Assembly (NCBI GenBank): GCA_964349045.1
Contig: CAYGFI010000139.1
Span: forward strand, 1 to 13,044
Length of the DNA: 13,044 bases
Reading direction: 5' to 3'
DNA from: JACJXF01 sp964349045
Lineage (GTDB): Bacteria; Bacteroidota; Bacteroidia; Bacteroidales; GCA-2748055
Shown here piece after piece: positions 13,000 through 13,044 of the stretch. The notes beneath the pieces are model-generated. The model saw nothing but the letters and a program-made list of their open reading frames with translations. It did no database searches and was not told the origin of the DNA. The translations under genes and the position numbers were made by a program. Each line of letters begins with the position of its first letter. Positions within the stretch are counted from its first letter, which is position 1.

Positions 13000-13030
13000 C
13001 AAAGATATCTATTCAATTCTAAACTTAAAA
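13000..13030 (-). promoter_or_regulatory. Promoter of the ilv leader and operon
   Basis: TATCTTTG (13007-13000 on the minus strand) is an exact match to the Bacteroidota -7 consensus TAnnTTTG. TTTT at 13030-13027, 19 bp further upstream, could serve as the -33 element, where TTTG is expected. The predicted start near 12993 leaves fewer than 10 nt before the leader ATG at 12984. No Shine-Dalgarno sequence is visible, as is usual in this phylum. Confidence 0.72.
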
Positions 13031-13044
13031 TATAATTGTGCTAA

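Overview
The window looks like a piece of the chromosome of a member of the Bacteroidota, most likely an environmental, Bacteroidales-like lineage. The sequence is AT-rich. Several gene starts are preceded by matches to the Bacteroidota -7 promoter consensus TAnnTTTG. The protein repertoire also fits: a Ser/Gly-linked VWA lipoprotein, a DUF6364-like/PIN pair, an exported YidD, DUF5683-like membrane proteins, and an ilvD-ilvB-ilvN-ilvC operon. The organism call is an inference, because the window holds no rRNA or other phylogenetic marker.

Left part (1-2843). A tandem array of an 8-bp unit sits at the window edge, directly behind a YciO-type Sua5/YrdC gene (minus strand). Divergent from that gene is a small two-gene cassette: a DUF6364-like antitoxin candidate overlapping a PIN-domain toxin candidate by 4 nt. 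Convergent with the cassette is a lipoprotein with a complete von Willebrand A metal-binding motif.

Middle part (2844-6637). After a 381-bp gene-free stretch comes a small exported TM2-domain protein, closed by a perfect 14-bp hairpin plus T9 terminator. Four successively overlapping plus-strand genes follow: an exported LolA-like protein, a YidD-domain protein with its own signal peptide, and two exported helical-repeat (TPR-like) proteins. Each of the two repeat proteins ends in a membrane domain introduced by a PGSG-x-x-Y-x-G motif. All four are predicted to be exported and all are translationally interlocked. The last overlap is 62 nt long and encodes the signal peptide of the last protein. 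This is the best candidate in the window for an uncharacterised system, probably one acting in the cell envelope.

Right part (6707-13044, all minus strand). A rhomboid intramembrane protease with an acidic tail is followed, reading leftward from the right edge, by the branched-chain amino-acid operon ilvD-ilvB-ilvN-ilvC. The operon ends in a 15-bp perfect hairpin. Upstream of ilvD lies what looks like a complete ribosome-mediated attenuator: a consensus promoter, a 23-codon leader peptide with 11 consecutive Ile/Val/Leu codons, a pause helix, a 10-bp antiterminator and a terminator with a T7 tract. Together these predict that starvation for charged Ile, Val or Leu tRNA opens transcription into the pathway. 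The pathway runs from acetolactate synthase (IlvB/IlvN) through ketol-acid reductoisomerase (IlvC) to dihydroxyacid dehydratase (IlvD).

The 8-bp repeat family at the window edge recurs directly behind the ilvC stop codon, in the same orientation relative to its gene. It is therefore a dispersed 3'-flanking element rather than a single local array.
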